Of a stretch of DNA of 36,548 nt, positions 7,144 through 15,129 are shown piece by piece; within the stretch, counting starts at the first letter, position 1, and every line of letters begins with the position of its first letter. The position numbers and the translations under genes are program-made. The notes below the pieces were generated by a model, which made no database searches, was not told where the DNA came from, and saw only the letters and a program-made list of their open reading frames with translations. The stretch comes from Candidatus Nitrosopumilus sp. (lineage in GTDB: Archaea; Thermoproteota; Nitrososphaeria; Nitrososphaerales; Nitrosopumilaceae), in assembly GCA_029250275.1 (NCBI GenBank), contig JAPFBP010000009.1, positions 1-36,548 on the forward strand, written 5' to 3'.

Positions 7144-7704
7144 ATGACTCAAACTAAACCTATAATTGCAATTGTAAATGTAGTAGCCTCTGCAACGATT
7201 GAACAAAAATTAGATCTTGTAGATATTACTAAAAAATTCCCTGCAGTTGAATATCATCCTGAACAATTCCCTGGTGCCGTTTTCAGACTTAAAAGTCCAA
7301 AGACTGCAACACTGCTTTTTGGCTCAGGAAAGATGGTATGTACAGGCGCAAAATCTCAAGAATTGGCAGAACTTGCAGTTTTTGAAGTAGTAAAAATTTT
7401 AAGAAAAGGTAAAATCAAAATCAAAAACGATCCTATAGTAACAATACAAAATATTGTATCTTCAATTAATCTTGGAGGTAAAGTAAACTTGGAGCAAGCT
7501 GCTAGAACCCTTCCTAGAAGCATGTACGAACCAGAACAATTCCCAGGACTAATTCACAGAATGCTTGATCCTAAAACAGTAATTCTAATTTTTGCATCAG
7601 GCAAATTAGTTTGTGTTGGAGCAAAACTTGAAAAAGATGTCCATCGTTCTGTTAACCAAATTCATGCTTTGCTTGAAGAAAAAGACTTGATGGTTTACGA
7701 TTAA
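7144..7704 (+). CDS. tbp: TATA-box binding protein (TBP)
   Basis: A 186-residue protein made of two imperfect direct repeats of about 90 residues, the TBP saddle. Each repeat holds the landmarks in the same order: PEQFPG (residues about 39-44 and 130-135), a hydrophobic strand ending LLFGSGK or LIFASGK, and the M/LVC-GAK turn. It nucleates the preinitiation complex by binding TATA boxes such as those seen upstream of genes here. It has no N-terminal extension and only a short acidic tail, as usual in archaea. It is translated right after tfb. Confidence 0.98.
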   Translation: MTQTKPIIAIVNVVASATIEQKLDLVDITKKFPAVEYHPEQFPGAVFRLKSPKTATLLFGSGKMVCTGAKSQELAELAVFEVVKILRKGKIKIKNDPIVTIQNIVSSINLGGKVNLEQAARTLPRSMYEPEQFPGLIHRMLDPKTVILIFASGKLVCVGAKLEKDVHRSVNQIHALLEEKDLMVYD

Positions 7705-8011
7705 AATCATATAGTATTCTTAAAATCTAAATTTTTTATTCTGGAAATTTTTTTTACCCCATAATTTTATTCATGAATATAACACCATTTCCAAATTTTT
7801 TCTGGAACTGCCTGCATTACAGAATGCATGTTTCTTCAAAGTGGTTTATTGCATGTTTACCAATTGATGAATTACAGCAACCCCCATGTCAGCATGTTAA
7901 ACACATTCAAAGTGCAACTACGGGGAGATTTCTTTATCACATTCTTTACAATTTTTTGTCTTTTGAGATATTTTTCTCGAGAAAGAAAAATGTTCACATT
8001 CTTTTTACATT
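7705..8011. other. 307-bp stretch without an assured gene
   Basis: Between TBP and the convergent pyrophosphatase gene. A poly-T rich first part is followed by a less AT-rich block (about 7795-7930) with imperfectly repeated elements: TTCAAAGTG occurs twice (about 7834 and 7906), GCATGTT three times, and ATTACAG twice. CCCC near 7880 and GGGG near 7922 could close a fold. A perfect palindrome TTTCTCGAGAAA lies at 7973-7984. Open frames here (80 codons and less) have no promoter at the right place and no protein-like composition. It may hold a small RNA or decayed sequence. Confidence 0.4.
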
Positions 8012-8551
8012 CTAATATTTTTTCAAAGTATCTTTGTATCTTTTTATAGATTCCATGATCACTATTTTGGACTCTTTTGCAGATTCCCACCCCAAAATTT
8101 CTACTTTCTTACCTTCCAAATCTTTGTAAACTTGAAAAAAGTGTGCAATCTCTGAACGATAATGATCTTCGATTTTAGTAATATCTGTAGTGTGCAAATA
8201 TCGTGGGTCATTTGTTGCAACACAAATAATTTTGTCATCCATCTGTCCATCATCTTTCATTTGTAGTAATCCGATTGGTCTTGCTTCAATTAGGATTCCT
8301 GGATATGTGGGATTTGTAACTAGTACTAGTGCATCAAGTGGGTCCCCATCATCAGACAATGTTTGAGGAATTAAACCGTAATCTCCAGGGTAATGAAATG
8401 GTGAAAATAATACTCTGTCCAATTTTATTATGTTGTGTTTTTTATCATATTCGTACTTGTTCATAGAACCTTTGGGGATTTCTACAATAACATTGACTAT
8501 TTCTGGAACATCATTACCTGATTCTATATCATGCCAAAAATTCTTGCTCAT
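8012..8551 (-). CDS. ppa: Inorganic pyrophosphatase (family I)
   Basis: A 179-residue soluble enzyme that hydrolyses pyrophosphate to phosphate and so drives biosynthetic reactions such as tRNA charging and nucleic acid synthesis. The metal-binding signature DGDPLD is at residues 68-73, preceded by KYEYDKKHN (substrate-binding Lys/Glu/Tyr) near 32-40 and HYPGDYGLIPQT near 53-64. The second acidic cluster appears as NDPRY near 119-123. Length fits the family. A TATA-like CATATACTG is about 28 bp before the ATG on the minus strand. It stands alone between an empty stretch and a secreted-protein gene. Confidence 0.97.
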   Translation of the reverse strand: MSKNFWHDIESGNDVPEIVNVIVEIPKGSMNKYEYDKKHNIIKLDRVLFSPFHYPGDYGLIPQTLSDDGDPLDALVLVTNPTYPGILIEARPIGLLQMKDDGQMDDKIICVATNDPRYLHTTDITKIEDHYRSEIAHFFQVYKDLEGKKVEILGWESAKESKIVIMESIKRYKDTLKKY

Positions 8552-8637
8552 TTTCTAGCTCTTCGTTTAGATATTCAGTATATGAATTCTATGCATTTAC
8601 TCTAACAACAAAGAGATAATCTGGAATGTCTTGTTGA

Positions 8638-9066
8638 TTATATCAAGTCATTATTATTTGGAATTACTTTGAATATTTTTACAGTATATTCTCCTTCAAA
8701 GATATTTACAAATTTTCCTGTATCTGAATCCATATTTCTAACTCTGAATTTGTATTCATAAGAGCCATCTCCTTTTGCATCTATTTGCGCAAAATGAACT
8801 GGATCTTCTCCTTTGTAAAATTGAATAATAATTGGATGTCTTTCAACAACATTAGATGCTTCACCTGTGACCGTTCCCCAAGGTAGTTTGTTATTTTGAG
8901 GAATGTTCATTGTAGTTACTGTTCTCTCTAAACTAATTTTTTCATTAATTGGAGTTACAGTAATTTGATTTGGTTCTGCTGAAATGTTACTTGGAATCAT
9001 GATTATTCCAAATATTGTCATAATTGATGCCATTAACACTAGATTTGATTTTGTACTCATTCCCAT
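8638..9066 (-). CDS. Small secreted beta-sandwich-like protein, unknown
   Basis: A 142-residue protein with a signal peptide at residues 1-31 (hydrophobic LVLMASIMTIFGIIMI, cleavage likely after ISA). The exported part is rich in beta-forming residues, and ends in a pattern with GEYTVKIFK that recurs in exported thaumarchaeal Ig-like or cell-surface proteins: alternating strands, a GDGSYEYKFRVRN turn and no cysteines. No enzyme motif is present. The start could be the first ATG or the one two codons later. Function is unknown; a cell-envelope role is inferred only from export. Confidence 0.7.
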   Translation of the reverse strand: MGMSTKSNLVLMASIMTIFGIIMIPSNISAEPNQITVTPINEKISLERTVTTMNIPQNNKLPWGTVTGEASNVVERHPIIIQFYKGEDPVHFAQIDAKGDGSYEYKFRVRNMDSDTGKFVNIFEGEYTVKIFKVIPNNNDLI

Positions 9067-9125
9067 GTCTATTTTTCGATGTTATTTAAAAAATTTGTTA
9101 TTAATTTGTACTTGTTTTGCTTTGA

Positions 9126-9257
9126 TTAGGGTAATTCTTCTTCCAAATCACAGCAAGCCTTGTGAACCCATTGGTCTTTAGAGTTTTTTAAAATCTCTTT
9201 ACCTGCTTTTATGACATCTCCACACTCTACACATTTTCCAGTAAATTTGGCTTTCAT
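9126..9257 (-). CDS. Small zinc-binding protein
   Basis: A 43-residue protein beginning MKAKFTGKCVECGDVIKAG. It has a C-V-E-C knuckle at residues 9-12 and a second metal half-site H-K-A-C-C near 33-37, the layout of a small treble-clef or ribbon. The frame is open for 45 further codons upstream, but the extension has no protein-like character. A TTAATTAAAA box about 30 bp before the internal ATG marks it as the likely leaderless start. The acidic tail is EEELP. Role unknown; such mini-proteins are often nucleic-acid or protein-binding. Confidence 0.6.
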   Translation of the reverse strand: MKAKFTGKCVECGDVIKAGKEILKNSKDQWVHKACCDLEEELP

Positions 9258-9562
9258 GGTTTTTTCTAATTTTAATCTAATTTTAATTAAGTTATTGATC
9301 AAATCTGCAATTAATATCCAATTTGTATCTGAATTTTCTTTATTTTTTAGAATTGTATTTAGGGGGAGATTCTTTGGATCATTTCGCTTCACTTTTCCTC
9401 TGGAGTACGTCCACAGGCTCTATTTGCCTTTTAGATTTTAATGATTATTATTTTACGCTTGAATAAAATTTGAGAATTTCAGATAATTTTCTATGAATTC
9501 ATCATTTTTTCAAATATTTTTTCAGTTAATATTTAATGACATGTACTTGTATGATATTGTAT

Positions 9563-10249
9563 ATGGATTCCACGGATATAGTAGATGATGTAAATTCTCT
9601 GCTAAAATTGGGGGTTGGTGATCCATATAGATTAGAACATATCAAACAGACCTATATTCAAAATCAAAAAATCTGGATCACTGATGAGAATTATCTAAAA
9701 CGTCTGAGAGAAAAATACCTCATCAAACATACTTCTGATATTCAAACTGATAATGAAATTGTTTTTGAAAATGAACTAGAAGATAAAGAAACTATTCATT
9801 GTTGGAAATGTGGAAAAAAAGGCCCACTAAGTGCTAATTTTTGTATGATTTGTGGTACTTCATTATTTGAGGTTGGCTCAACTAAACACATCACAAAATC
9901 TAAATCTTCTAATTCTATAAATTTCAAAAAATATATTCCATTGAAAATCACTATGTTGGTAGGAATTTCTGTTTTAATTTTGTTAATTCTTGGGACTGGC
10001 TATTCTCTAGGATATTTTGATAATGTATTAGACTCATCATCTGATAAAATTTCTACTGTAATTGAGAATGAAGTTATTTTTTATGGCGAATATGATCCAA
10101 AATGTGGTGATGGTTCTGTTCTTAATCCTGACACCAAGGAATGTGTACTTGGTATGGTATTAAACACAATAGATTCTGGAAAAATTCCTTCTAAATGCGG
10201 TCCTGGAACTATCTTTGACTCTAAATCTAATTCTTGTATTCCTGGGTAA
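9563..10249 (+). CDS. Zinc-ribbon membrane protein with SHOCT-like N-terminus
   Basis: A 228-residue protein from the ATG at 9563; an ATG nine codons earlier (9536) would add a Cys/Thr-rich MTCTCMILY that looks unnatural, and an AT-rich TTAATATTTAA sits about 30 bp before 9563. Residues about 12-60 (DPYRLEHIK...YLKRLREKYL) resemble the short helical modules found beside zinc ribbons in this group. A zinc ribbon follows (CWKCG...FCMICG, about 80-99), then a lysine-rich linker, one transmembrane helix (about 130-150) and an outside domain with four cysteines in two similar blocks, CGDGS-x9-C and CGPGT-x9-C, likely a disulfide-linked repeat. Function unknown. Confidence 0.7.
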   Translation: MDSTDIVDDVNSLLKLGVGDPYRLEHIKQTYIQNQKIWITDENYLKRLREKYLIKHTSDIQTDNEIVFENELEDKETIHCWKCGKKGPLSANFCMICGTSLFEVGSTKHITKSKSSNSINFKKYIPLKITMLVGISVLILLILGTGYSLGYFDNVLDSSSDKISTVIENEVIFYGEYDPKCGDGSVLNPDTKECVLGMVLNTIDSGKIPSKCGPGTIFDSKSNSCIPG

Positions 10250-10362
10250 TTAAAAAAAAGTGGACCTAATGGGAGTTGGTCCTATGATTGTCATTTTTTG
10301 AGTTTGTTTTCATTTCTGGTAATTGGCTTGTCTTTTTTATAATCTCTTGAATTTGTAAAATT

Positions 10363-11211
10363 ATGAAATATGCCCTAGATTATAAAAATACACCAAGAAC
10401 GATAAAATACGAATCTAGTCTTGCTGATGTTTTAAAAAAAATAATTGATGAAAAAAAGAGTAGGATTTTGGTTACTGAAAATGACAAAATTACTGGAATT
10501 GTGACTGAAAAAGATTTGGGGGTTTTTCTCCTAACTGATGATACAGAAAGAAAACTGAATGAGATCCCATTATCTACAATTATTAAAAAAATAATTTCTG
10601 TTGATGAAAAGACAAGTCTAATAGAATGTGCTGAAATAATGCTGACAAAATCAATTGGTTCGTTGGTAGTAAAATCAGAGGACGAGGTTGTTGGAATTTT
10701 AACAAAAACTGATCTTGTAAGATATTTTACTAAAACACATCCTAATGAAAAGATAGTTGGAGAGTACATGTCTCCATATTATGCCTGGCAATACTCTGAT
10801 ACCCCTCTATACAAAATAGTTCTAAAAATGATTGACGAAAAGATATCTCGAATTATACTTCGAAATCGTGAAGAAACCCCTGTGGGGATTATTACATTTA
10901 GAGATTTATTTGAACTGGCACTAAAACAAGGAAACTATGAAGACGTTCTTGATAATACTGATCCGGTAATATCCGTAATATTTCCAAGAAAAGGATTCAT
11001 TTCAGAATCTGGATTTGGTGGAAGTGTTAAGGTTGATGACATTATGAGCAAAGATATTGTTTCTGTAAATTATGATGATGATTTGGCAAAAACAGGAAAA
11101 ATGCTTTTGGAGAAAAATATCAATGGAGTTGGAGTCTTATCTAGACATGGTAATATTATTGGAATCCTCAGTAAGACTGACATTGTAAAATCTGTGGCAT
11201 TTTTAAAATAA
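10363..11211 (+). CDS. Protein with four CBS motifs
   Basis: A 282-residue protein built of two Bateman modules and nothing else. CBS motifs lie at about residues 17-60 (ending GIVTEKDLG), 82-125 (GILTKTDLVRYF), 145-185 (GIITFRDLF) and 230-280 (GILSKTDIV). The first two and last two should form ligand pockets for adenine nucleotides or similar molecules, making it a sensor or regulator. No enzyme domain is fused, and neither neighbour identifies the partner. It starts at an ATG after an AT-rich spacer of about 110 bp. Confidence 0.9.
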   Translation: MKYALDYKNTPRTIKYESSLADVLKKIIDEKKSRILVTENDKITGIVTEKDLGVFLLTDDTERKLNEIPLSTIIKKIISVDEKTSLIECAEIMLTKSIGSLVVKSEDEVVGILTKTDLVRYFTKTHPNEKIVGEYMSPYYAWQYSDTPLYKIVLKMIDEKISRIILRNREETPVGIITFRDLFELALKQGNYEDVLDNTDPVISVIFPRKGFISESGFGGSVKVDDIMSKDIVSVNYDDDLAKTGKMLLEKNINGVGVLSRHGNIIGILSKTDIVKSVAFLK

Positions 11212-11349
11212 TGTCTGGTCTCTTTAGTTTTGATACCTTGATGGAATAACTCTGGGGACTCTCTCACTAATCCTTTGAAATCCTTCTTTTGTTATCTTCA
11301 CTTTCTAATCCCATATGCGGATGGAACCATAAAAATAACATCAGGGTGG

Positions 11350-11444
11350 TGGACCGAATGGGATTTGAACCCACGACCTTTGCGGGAAGTTAATTCCTTA
11401 CGCAGTGTGAGTGCGTCATCCAAACCAAACTAGACGACCGGTCC
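11350..11444 (-). tRNA. tRNA-Val(CAC) with a 20-nt insertion
   Basis: On the minus strand: acceptor GGACCGG/TCGGTCC, D arm GTCT...GGAT, anticodon stem ACGCA/TGCGT with loop CTCACAC (anticodon CAC at 11409-11407, reading GTG), T arm GTGGG-TTCAAAT-CCCAT and discriminator A. Between the anticodon stem and the normal variable region AGGTC sits an extra 20 nt (11380-11399) containing a GGAA-TTAAC-TTCC hairpin. The usual explanation is a non-canonical intron in the variable region, known from other archaea. The local fold does not give a textbook bulge-helix-bulge, so an extended variable arm remains possible. Confidence 0.9.
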
Positions 11445-11537
11445 AACTTAATTACTGAAATGCTAGTTTTTTGTCTTTGCTATTGTGTGATATTGTAATT
11501 ACCATGCCTTTTTCTACTGATTTTAGAAATAATCCTC

Positions 11538-11786
11538 ATGTCTTTACAAGAATTTGATGTATTAATTGATAGAATGAAGTTGGCCTTTGAAGGTGCAGAT
11601 AATTTAGGGCAATATGTGGAAGCTGCTAAAGTCCTATTCCAAATGAATGAACAACTACCTGATGATCTACAATTGACTTTTGAAGAATTAGATGATCCAG
11701 ATGAAGCAAAATCTTTTGTCAAGCAATACGATGCTGAATTAAAGCATGCAATTGTAAATTATAGGCAAAGATTAATGATTTCTTAA
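11538..11786 (+). CDS. Small acidic protein, unknown
   Basis: An 82-residue, largely helical and acidic protein (LPDDLQLTFEELDDPDEAKSF as a central acidic patch is seen in part: EELDDPDEAKSF). It has no cysteines, no membrane helix and no known motif. The regular heptad-like spacing of Leu/Ile/Met suggests a small helical bundle or an adaptor. It begins at an ATG about 90 bp from tRNA-Val. L40e converges with it, the two stops being about 3 bp apart. Confidence 0.7.
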   Translation: MSLQEFDVLIDRMKLAFEGADNLGQYVEAAKVLFQMNEQLPDDLQLTFEELDDPDEAKSFVKQYDAELKHAIVNYRQRLMIS

Positions 11787-11788
11787 TT

Positions 11789-11956
11789 CTATTTCTTGAC
11801 GCCGAGATTTCTGTTCTTTAATCTCAAGTATGGATTTTTACATTTTCTGCATCGAGTTGCAGAAATATCGTTTCTAGCACCACATTTGAAGCAAATTTTC
11901 ATAACAAGACGTGCTTGTTGTGCAATTCTTTTCTTCTCTGGGTCTGTGACTGGCAT
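11789..11956 (-). CDS. rpl40e: Ribosomal protein L40e
   Basis: A 55-residue protein starting MPVTDPEKKRIAQQ and ending NRNLGVKK. It has the diagnostic zinc site CFKCGARN...CRKCKN (Cys28, Cys31, Cys42, Cys45) and a strongly basic composition. This is the archaeal stand-alone form of large-subunit protein L40e, which in eukaryotes is made as a ubiquitin fusion. It lies 31 bp downstream of sucD on the same strand and may be co-transcribed with the sucCD genes. It is short enough to be overlooked by length cut-offs. Confidence 0.95.
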   Translation of the reverse strand: MPVTDPEKKRIAQQARLVMKICFKCGARNDISATRCRKCKNPYLRLKNRNLGVKK

Positions 11957-11987
11957 TTAATTTTCTCCTCTCTCTCTCTCTTTTATT

Positions 11988-12905
11988 CTAATCGGATTTT
12001 TCCATTTTCCCAGCTAACAATACTGGTACTTCTGCAGGTCTTTTTGCTACTGGGATATTTGCTTTGTTAAACATTAACACTTTGGATTCTGCCGAACCAT
12101 AATTTCCCATAATTATTGCTCCTGCATGACCCATTCTTTTTTCTTTGGGTGCTGCTCTTCCTGCAATGTATGCTACTGTTGGTTTCTTAAATCCAATATC
12201 GATAATTCTTTGAGCTAAAATTTCTTCAGAGTCTCCACCTATTTCTCCAACTATCACTAGACCTTCCATGTCTGGAATATCTTTTACCATTTCAAATGCG
12301 TCAATTAATCTTGTACCATTAACTGGGTCTCCTCCTATTCCAATGGTAATTGATTGACCAAATCCAGATGTTGTAAGTGCATCTGAAATCTCATAGAGTA
12401 AAGTTCCACTTTTTGATAGTACTGCAATTTTACCTGCTTTGAAAGGCATTGGTGGCATAATTCCTATTTTGATTAATTCTGGAATCATTATTCCTGGAGT
12501 ATTTGGTCCAATTATTATTGCTCCTTTTTTATTTGCTAAATCTAATGTTTCCATTGTATCTCTGATTGGGACATGTTCTGGAATAGCTACAAGTAATTTA
12601 ATTCCTGATTCTAATGCCTCTTTAGCTGCAGATAAAAAGAATTTTGCTGGAACAAATACAATTGAAATTTTTGCATTAGTTGCATTTACTGCTTCTTGCA
12701 TTGTATTGTATATTGGAACTTTGTCTTCAAATTTTTGACCTCCTTTACCTGGAGTAACGCCTGCAACTATGTTAGTTCCATAGGCTATCATTTGTTTTGT
12801 ATGTAGTGAACCATATGCCCCAGTAATCCCTTGAACAATGACTCCTTTATTTTTATAATCTGAATCTCCTGGTTTTCCTTTTAACAAGTCAAAGATATCT
12901 GTCAT
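11988..12905 (-). CDS. sucD: Succinyl-CoA synthetase alpha subunit
   Basis: A 305-residue subunit. The N-terminal Rossmann CoA-binding domain shows GITGAYGSLHTKQM and VTPGKGG near residues 25-55. The C-terminal domain carries the phosphohistidine loop GHAGAIIMG near 258-266, the residue that passes phosphate between succinyl-phosphate and nucleotide. With SucC it interconverts succinyl-CoA and succinate with ADP or GDP; the nucleotide cannot be told from sequence here. Its ATG overlaps the sucC TGA by 4 bases (ATGA), so translation is coupled. Confidence 0.97.
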   Translation of the reverse strand: MTDIFDLLKGKPGDSDYKNKGVIVQGITGAYGSLHTKQMIAYGTNIVAGVTPGKGGQKFEDKVPIYNTMQEAVNATNAKISIVFVPAKFFLSAAKEALESGIKLLVAIPEHVPIRDTMETLDLANKKGAIIIGPNTPGIMIPELIKIGIMPPMPFKAGKIAVLSKSGTLLYEISDALTTSGFGQSITIGIGGDPVNGTRLIDAFEMVKDIPDMEGLVIVGEIGGDSEEILAQRIIDIGFKKPTVAYIAGRAAPKEKRMGHAGAIIMGNYGSAESKVLMFNKANIPVAKRPAEVPVLLAGKMEKSD

Positions 12906-14008
12906 TTATTTATCCCCATAACTGCTGCATTAATTGCCTCTTCGACAGAATCAAATATGTTGGTTCTAGAACCTCGTAGCATTTCTTTTGCTTTTTCTGA
13001 TTCAGTACCTTTTAGTCTTGAAAACACTGGCAAATTAATTAGATTATTTTCATATGCTTGGAGAAATGCCTCTGCGACAACTGTAGTTTTTACAATTCCA
13101 CCGTACAGGTTTACAAGAATTCCTTTTACTTTGGGTAATCTGCTGATTAGAGTTAAAGCTTCATACACTGATTCTGTAGTTGCACCGCCACCTACATCTA
13201 GAAAACATGCCGGTTTTCCTCCATTATCTGATAACATATCTAATGTTGACATTACAAGTCCAGCACCGTTTCCAACAACTGCTATATTTCCATCTAACTC
13301 TACTAAAGAAAATCCACTTTTTTCAGCTTGTACTTCATTAGCTGTTTTTTCTTGATATTTTTGTAATTCATCATGTCTGAAATTACTGTTATCATCTGTT
13401 ACAAATTTACCATCAAGTGCCATAACTGAATCATCTTGCATGATTGCTAATGGATTGATCTCTGCAAGTTCTGCTTCTTTTTCAATTGTAAGTTTTGATA
13501 ATTTTTTTAAAGTGTCTACAAATTGCTCTGCAGTTTTTCCTTCTAATTTCATTTCTTTTGCAACCTCTTTTGCTAATTCATCTGAAACATCCCCTAATCC
13601 GATTTCTTTGATAATTTGATTTCTAACTGATTCAATTTCTACCCCCCCTTCAGCTGATGCAATAATTGTATAGCACCTCTTTGAACGATTTAAAAATATT
13701 GAAAGATACAATTCTTTTTTAATATCTGCCATTTTTTCAAGCAAAATTGCTCTTGCCTTTTCACCCTTGATTACCAAATCCATGACTTGTGGATATTTTA
13801 ACTCAAATTCATCATCGTTTTGACATTTTTGAATACCTCCTGCTTTTCCTCTACCTCCAACAGGCACCTGAATTTTAATGACAAATGGATATCCTAATTC
13901 TTTTGCATGTTTTCTACCGTCTTCAATATTTGTAGATGAGATGCTTTCAAGTAGATTAATTCCATACTCTCGAAATAATTCCTTAGCCTGAAATTCAAGT
14001 AATTGCAT
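12902..14008 (-). CDS. sucC: Succinyl-CoA synthetase beta subunit
   Basis: A 368-residue subunit: N-terminal ATP-grasp nucleotide-binding domain (LLEFQAKELFREYG at the start, KIQVPVGGRGKAGGI near 45-60, EINPLAI near 195-201) and a C-terminal ligase domain with FLDVGGGA near 270 and NLYGGIVKT near 300. I chose the ATG at 14008; another ATG five codons upstream would add MHNFC, which is not expected at the conserved start of the ATP-grasp fold. It overlaps sucD. In this type of autotroph the enzyme belongs to the incomplete citric acid cycle and touches the succinyl-CoA pool of the hydroxypropionate/hydroxybutyrate cycle. Confidence 0.97.
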   Translation of the reverse strand: MQLLEFQAKELFREYGINLLESISSTNIEDGRKHAKELGYPFVIKIQVPVGGRGKAGGIQKCQNDDEFELKYPQVMDLVIKGEKARAILLEKMADIKKELYLSIFLNRSKRCYTIIASAEGGVEIESVRNQIIKEIGLGDVSDELAKEVAKEMKLEGKTAEQFVDTLKKLSKLTIEKEAELAEINPLAIMQDDSVMALDGKFVTDDNSNFRHDELQKYQEKTANEVQAEKSGFSLVELDGNIAVVGNGAGLVMSTLDMLSDNGGKPACFLDVGGGATTESVYEALTLISRLPKVKGILVNLYGGIVKTTVVAEAFLQAYENNLINLPVFSRLKGTESEKAKEMLRGSRTNIFDSVEEAINAAVMGINK

Positions 14009-14048
14009 GCAAAAATTATGCACTTTACGGTCTTTATTAATTATGATG

Positions 14049-14378
14049 TTATTTCAATTGTTCATCTAGAAAATCAATCATTTCTAAAAATCGATCTTTA
14101 CTTTTTCGTAATAATTCTTGAGGATATTCTTCAATTGTAAATACAAATTGTTGATTAAAATTTGGAACTAGAATTCCTCCTGATGTAACTATTTGCTCAA
14201 TGACGTATCCCTTGGTAAGTGTACATACAATTTCTTCATACGATTCCTCTTCTTCTTCTAATGTCTGTCGATACAAAACAATTGGTCTATTTGTTTTTGT
14301 AACTATGTTTGAGCCTTTTTCTAACAGATCTGATAAATGTTGAATTTGCCATGTATCAAGGCTAATCTGTTTTACCAT
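14049..14378 (-). CDS. Conserved-looking protein of unknown function
   Basis: A 109-residue soluble protein, acidic, with a glutamate run (LEEEEESYEE) in the middle and predicted alternating strand and helix. The start MVKQISLDTWQ and the segment RPIVLYRQTLE look well conserved in character, and a single cysteine is present. No motif links it to a known family. It lies 40 bp upstream of sucC on the same strand, but has its own AT-rich upstream region, so operon membership is open. Confidence 0.65.
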   Translation of the reverse strand: MVKQISLDTWQIQHLSDLLEKGSNIVTKTNRPIVLYRQTLEEEEESYEEIVCTLTKGYVIEQIVTSGGILVPNFNQQFVFTIEEYPQELLRKSKDRFLEMIDFLDEQLK

Positions 14379-14492
14379 ATTATCAATATGTGATTTTTAT
14401 ATTTAACCGTGATAAAACAACGCATCTTCACAACTTGTTGTGTATAAAATCATTTTAATTATGAAATTAAAATAAAGAAAATGATTTGGCAC

Positions 14493-15077
14493 TTAGGCCA
14501 TATCTAATGCTCTAGAATGTTTTCTTGTATGTGGTCTTTCACCTGCATACTTTCTTCGCATGTGTCCAGATGGTCTTCCATAGATTAGTTCTAGGAACCA
14601 TGACTCGTGCTCGATCTCTTCAGCTAGGATATCTTTTGCAATATCGTATGTTACTGGGTCTTTTCCAAATGTCATTTGGCAAATTTTATTCCAGTTGACA
14701 ATTGCACCCTGCTCTGCTTTGAGACATTTTTCTAGAATTGCTTTATGATCTGTTGGATTTGCTGGAAGTTGTAGGAATTCACAACCGGAAATTTTGATAA
14801 ATTCGGTTGCATCATTTGGGAGAATTCCACCTAATTGATAGATTCTCTCAAGACATGATTCGAAATGACTAAGATCTTCTAATCTTGCATCTTCGATGAT
14901 TCCTTTCAATCCTTCACCTTCCATACCTGTACAATGTGCTCTGAGGTTGGTAAAGTAATAGTATGCAGTAAATTCTACTGCTGCATTTTTGATTAATTCC
15001 TTTAACACCTCATCGACATCTAGGCCATTTTGTTTTAGAACGTTAATTCCAACAACATTTGGGGTTGATTCGGACAT
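14493..15077 (-). CDS. Dps-like / ferritin-like protein
   Basis: A 194-residue four-helix ferritin-like protein. Candidate di-iron ligands appear as E in NAAVEFTAYYYF (about 35), E-D-L-S-H in ARLEDLSHFE (about 67-71), E in KAEQGAIVNW (about 121) and E-x2-H in LAEEIEHESWF (about 151-154), the spacing of bacterioferritin and Dps-like proteins. Several cysteines (in AHCTG, ESCLER, SGCEFL, EKCLKA) lie close to helix ends; Dps-like archaeal thioferritins also carry cysteines near the metal site. The C-terminal tail is basic (HMRRKYAGERPHTRKH) and might bind DNA. The likely role is iron storage and protection from peroxide. Confidence 0.85.
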   Translation of the reverse strand: MSESTPNVVGINVLKQNGLDVDEVLKELIKNAAVEFTAYYYFTNLRAHCTGMEGEGLKGIIEDARLEDLSHFESCLERIYQLGGILPNDATEFIKISGCEFLQLPANPTDHKAILEKCLKAEQGAIVNWNKICQMTFGKDPVTYDIAKDILAEEIEHESWFLELIYGRPSGHMRRKYAGERPHTRKHSRALDMA

Positions 15078-15129
15078 TTGTTTATGGGATTTTTAATTGT
15101 AATAAAAATATTACATTCATTTTCAAAAT

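Noticed and set aside
7773-8015. 80-codon plus-strand frame after TBP, and shorter overlapping frames on both strands
   Set aside because: No TATA box at leaderless distance, odd composition rich in Phe, His and Cys, and the end runs into the pyrophosphatase gene.
9258-9392. 45-codon upstream extension of the small zinc-binding protein
   Set aside because: The extension looks non-coding and a promoter-like element precedes the internal ATG.
10262-10282. GGACC...GGTCC hairpin after the zinc-ribbon membrane protein
   Set aside because: Only 5 bp with an 11-nt loop; too weak to call a terminator or RNA element.
12957-13355. 132-codon frame antisense to sucC
   Set aside because: Serine- and Pro-rich shadow of a well-supported gene.
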